NCBI RefSeq assembly: GCF_008629675.1
Contig: NZ_VWOX01000003.1
Span: forward strand, 124,001 to 188,000
DNA: 64,000 nt
Origin: Roseiconus nitratireducens
GTDB taxonomy: Bacteria > Planctomycetota > Planctomycetia > Pirellulales > Pirellulaceae
Direction: 5' to 3'
The position numbers and the translations under genes are program-made. The notes beneath the pieces are model-generated. The model was given only the letters and a program-made list of their open reading frames with translations. It had not been told where the DNA came from and made no database searches. Position 1 is the first letter of the stretch, and each line of letters starts with the position of its first letter. Below, in pieces: positions 61,568 to 64,000 of the stretch.

Positions 61568-62980
61568 ATGAAAAGTTGGAATTCCATTCGGCCGGCGCGG
61601 CTGCTGGCCGTCTGCGTGGCGGGCTTCGCCGTTTGCGCCGCATCCCCGCCATCGGCCTCGGCACAGCAAGTCTCGCTGGACGTGGGGGTTTGCAACCCGG
61701 TGATGCTGGCCGGCGAAAAGCAAACGAACTACCTTCGGATTGCGCTGACCGGTTCGGATCTGCCGCAATCGGAATCTCGGCCGCCGATCAACGCGGCAAT
61801 CGTCATCGACCAAAGCGGATCGATGAGCGGCCAGAAGATCGTCCAGGCTCGTGAAGCGGCGATCACCGCCGTTCGACGACTGCGCGACGACGACATCGTG
61901 GCGGTGATTTTGTACGCCGATTCCGCGCACGTGTTGGTGCCGGCGACTCGCGCCACCGACCGCGAAGCGATTGTGGAAAAGATTCGCTCGGTCAATGCGG
62001 GCGGAAGCACCGCGTTGTTCGCCGGTGTCAGCAAAGGGGCGGCCGAAGTCCGTAAATTCCTGGACAGCGATTCGGTCAACCGCGTCATCTTGCTGTCCGA
62101 CGGCCAAGCCAATGTCGGGCCGCAGAGTCCGCGTGAGTTGGAACGCTTGGGGGCGTCGCTGGTCAAAGAGGGCATCAGCGTCAGCACACTGGGGCTGGGA
62201 TTGGGGTACAACGAAGACTTGATGAGCCGGCTGGCAGCGGCCGGTAGCGGAAATCACATGTTTGTCGAACAGGCGGACGATTTGGTTGCCGTGTTCCAAC
62301 GTGAGTTCAATGACCTGATGAGTGTCGTCGCTAACGATTTCGAAATCCACGCCCGGATCGGTGAAGGCATCCGTCCGGTCCGCGTGCTGAACACCAAAGC
62401 CGACATCAGCGGTCAGGACATCTACATCCCGTTGGCGCAGCTCTACGCACGGCAGGAACGCTATTTTGTCATCGAGGTGGAGGTTGACGCCGGGCACGTC
62501 GGTGACTCGCGAACGATGGCCAACGTTTCGGTAAAGTATCGCAACCTGATCAGCGAAACACGCGACAAGTTGACCAGTCGGGTCGAGATCCGATTTACCG
62601 ATGACCAGGAATCGGTAGCGAAACATCGCGACGCGGAAACCTATGCGTACTGCGCCCTTCAAATTGCCAACGAGAAGAACGTCCGTGCGACGGCATTGCG
62701 TGATGCCGGCCGGATCGAAGAAGCCGAACAGCTGCTGATGAAAAATTCAGACGAGCTCCGGCAGATCGAAATGGATTACGGTGTCCAACTCGGAAAAGTG
62801 ATCAAGGACGAACTGAAGCGGAACATCAACTTGAATTCTGCCCAGTCGTCGATCATTGCGGATCCGAAGAAATGGAGTGCCGGCCGCAAGGCGATGCGTT
62901 ACGAGCAGAGCAACAACGCCTCGCAGCAAAACCAGCGTGTCGCTCCCCCCAGCAAGAGTCCGCCGTCGGGCGGAAACTAA
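61568..62980 (+). CDS. Exported von Willebrand factor A protein
   Basis: 470 residues with a signal peptide (KSWNSIRPARLLAVCVAGFA, cut near ASAQQ). The MIDAS site reads DQSGS (Asp81, Ser83, Ser85) with the Thr in GGSTALFAGVSKG and the Asp in ILLSDGQANVG, so metal binding should be intact. After the vWA domain come a beta-rich region and a helical C-terminus. It starts after the aacgagggaag ribosome binding site. Only six bases separate it from the sensor-like gene. Confidence 0.9.
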   Translation: MKSWNSIRPARLLAVCVAGFAVCAASPPSASAQQVSLDVGVCNPVMLAGEKQTNYLRIALTGSDLPQSESRPPINAAIVIDQSGSMSGQKIVQAREAAITAVRRLRDDDIVAVILYADSAHVLVPATRATDREAIVEKIRSVNAGGSTALFAGVSKGAAEVRKFLDSDSVNRVILLSDGQANVGPQSPRELERLGASLVKEGISVSTLGLGLGYNEDLMSRLAAAGSGNHMFVEQADDLVAVFQREFNDLMSVVANDFEIHARIGEGIRPVRVLNTKADISGQDIYIPLAQLYARQERYFVIEVEVDAGHVGDSRTMANVSVKYRNLISETRDKLTSRVEIRFTDDQESVAKHRDAETYAYCALQIANEKNVRATALRDAGRIEEAEQLLMKNSDELRQIEMDYGVQLGKVIKDELKRNINLNSAQSSIIADPKKWSAGRKAMRYEQSNNASQQNQRVAPPSKSPPSGGN

Positions 62981-62986
62981 GACGCC

Positions 62987-64000
62987 ATGCCAAGACGACT
63001 GCTGCTCGCACTCCTCCTGCTGGTCGCTGCACCCCTGGTGCTGCTCGGCTGGTTGAGTGCGAGGTCGGTCGAAGACAGTCGCCAACGTGCGACCGAACGT
63101 CTGGCAGCTTTGCTCTCCACACGGTTGATCGACGCCGACCGCGAGGTCGGCGAACTGTTTGATCGCTACGCGGATCAACTGCAGGCGGAATTGGCTGAAA
63201 CGTCGAACATCTATGCAGCATTAAAACGATTGCGTCGCGAAAACCCGATCGTCCGCCAAGGGATTTATGTCGATTCCGATGGCGTCCAGATCTTCCCGAC
63301 CGCCGCCGACATGAACGGGAGCGATGAAGCCGAAGTGGCCGCCGGTCTTCCCGGACTGATCGATGCACGCCCATTGCCCTCTCGGCTTCCCGACGCCTCC
63401 GATGCGCGAGGATCCGACGTCTCCCGCCGCCCGTCTCTCCCTGGAATGATTCGGCCGGTCGTCTTCGAGGTGGCAGCCGCCAAAGCGGCCGGGTCAGCCG
63501 GCAAAGCGGCCACCAAGTCCGCCGGCAGGTCGCAAACGCCCCCGCCCACGCTTGTTGCCTGGCAGCAGTGGTACCTGGGGGACGGAGCACAAATCGTTTT
63601 TTGGAAGCAGCTTCCCGATCGGTCGACCGTGGGTATTCTGCTCGATCGCAGCCGCTGGATGGCGGACATCATCTCCCTGTTGCCGGATCAGCCGCCGGCA
63701 GCAACCCAGCCTCCCAGCCAACGCTCGCGTCCGGCGTCGGCAAACGCCGATGCGACGCCCCTATTCCAGGTTTCTCTGGTCGACGAATCCAAGCGCCTGA
63801 TTTATCGCTGGGGATCGACCGATGAACCGAACCGACCGCCACTGGCAACCCGAAATGTGACCAGGCCTTTGACCAGCTGGCAGTTCCGCCTGCACACCGA
63901 CGGCGACCTGTTGCCGGATCTGAATCCTTGGCCGATGTACCTGTCTCTGGGCGGCATCGGTTTGGTGCTGCTTTCGATCGGAGCCTACGTGCTAACGTCC
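62987..64000 (+). CDS. Membrane sensor protein, probable histidine kinase (5' part)
   Basis: The frame from ATG 62987 (MPRRLLLALLLLVAAPLVLL) is open to the window end (338 codons), so the gene is cut. A first transmembrane helix covers about residues 4-24. An extracytoplasmic part of about 290 residues follows, with an N-terminal helical region and an Ala/Pro/Lys-rich low-complexity linker. A second transmembrane helix starts near residue 318 (MYLSLGGIGLVLLSIGAYVL). This layout fits the sensor half of a two-component histidine kinase, but the kinase domain lies outside. It follows the vWA gene by six bases. Confidence 0.8.
   Translation, partial: MPRRLLLALLLLVAAPLVLLGWLSARSVEDSRQRATERLAALLSTRLIDADREVGELFDRYADQLQAELAETSNIYAALKRLRRENPIVRQGIYVDSDGVQIFPTAADMNGSDEAEVAAGLPGLIDARPLPSRLPDASDARGSDVSRRPSLPGMIRPVVFEVAAAKAAGSAGKAATKSAGRSQTPPPTLVAWQQWYLGDGAQIVFWKQLPDRSTVGILLDRSRWMADIISLLPDQPPAATQPPSQRSRPASANADATPLFQVSLVDESKRLIYRWGSTDEPNRPPLATRNVTRPLTSWQFRLHTDGDLLPDLNPWPMYLSLGGIGLVLLSIGAYVLTS

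Noticed and set aside
61397-62662. 421-codon minus-strand frame opposite the vWA gene
   Set aside because: Antisense to a gene with signal peptide and intact MIDAS; no support of its own.

Overview
The window comes from a GC-rich bacterial chromosome that is almost certainly a planctomycete of the Pirellulaceae (Rhodopirellula/Stieleria-like). The markers are a PSCyt1/DUF1549/DUF1553 protein followed by a DUF1501 protein, a giant secreted protein with an N-terminal LEPR sorting-type motif and a C-terminal dockerin, a fused CcoN-CcoO oxidase subunit, an ECF sigma factor beside a Ser/Thr kinase, an FGly-type sulfatase, and a small charged protein that I recall as restricted to planctomycetes. 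No database search was possible, so family names rest on recognised motifs.

Layout. 1-3508: end of the ATP synthase operon (atpA partial, atpG, atpD, atpC). 3943-10688: three exported proteins, namely a 1279-residue DGT-repeat/dockerin protein, a monohaem c-type protein behind a clear sigma-70-type promoter, and a cysteine-rich outer-membrane-type protein interrupted by one in-frame amber codon. 10986-20159 (minus): a compact cbb3 oxidase and assembly operon, ccoNO-Q-P-G-H-safE-I-S, mostly joined by 1-8 base overlaps; ccoQ and ccoS are only 59 and 52 residues. 20735-26430: a two-TM membrane protein, then the DUF1549/LamG/DUF1553 protein and its DUF1501 partner. 26512-32515 (minus): a planctomycete-type charged protein with a strong terminator, and a MoxR/DUF58/TgpA-like transglutaminase/DUF167 cluster. 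33051-35989: rhodanese, hisG and hisE on minus, hisH divergent on plus. 36081-38829: three hypothetical proteins, at least two exported. 38910-43763 (minus): clpB and dnaK separated by a terminator. 44384-48551: a translationally coupled ECF sigma factor, a Ser/Thr kinase carrying an HX3CX2C motif, and a secreted Met-rich/DPFG-repeat protein. 48600-50367 (minus): sulfatase and SlyX. 50926-55908: aminotransferase plus GlcD, GlcE and GlcF for glycolate oxidation. 56023-59022: PPK2 (minus), an exported beta-propeller protein, and a second primary-type sigma factor (minus). 59420-61287: an amidohydrolase (fuconolactonase-like) and a zinc alcohol dehydrogenase. 61568-64000: an exported vWA protein and the start of a membrane sensor protein cut by the window edge.

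Functional themes. There is energy metabolism (ATP synthase, high-affinity oxidase with its copper-loading machinery, glycolate oxidation to glycine), proteostasis (DnaK, ClpB), and probable marine polysaccharide breakdown (sulfatase, fuconolactonase-like/dehydrogenase pair, DUF1549/DUF1501 pair). The most system-like and least described unit is the ECF-kinase-Met/DPFG-repeat trio at 44384-48551. The kinase itself carries the zinc-binding signature of ZAS anti-sigma factors, so it may be both kinase and anti-sigma factor. Intergenic regions hold short perfect palindromes shared between distant loci and several tandem duplications. I saw no tRNA, rRNA, CRISPR array, transposase or prophage gene.
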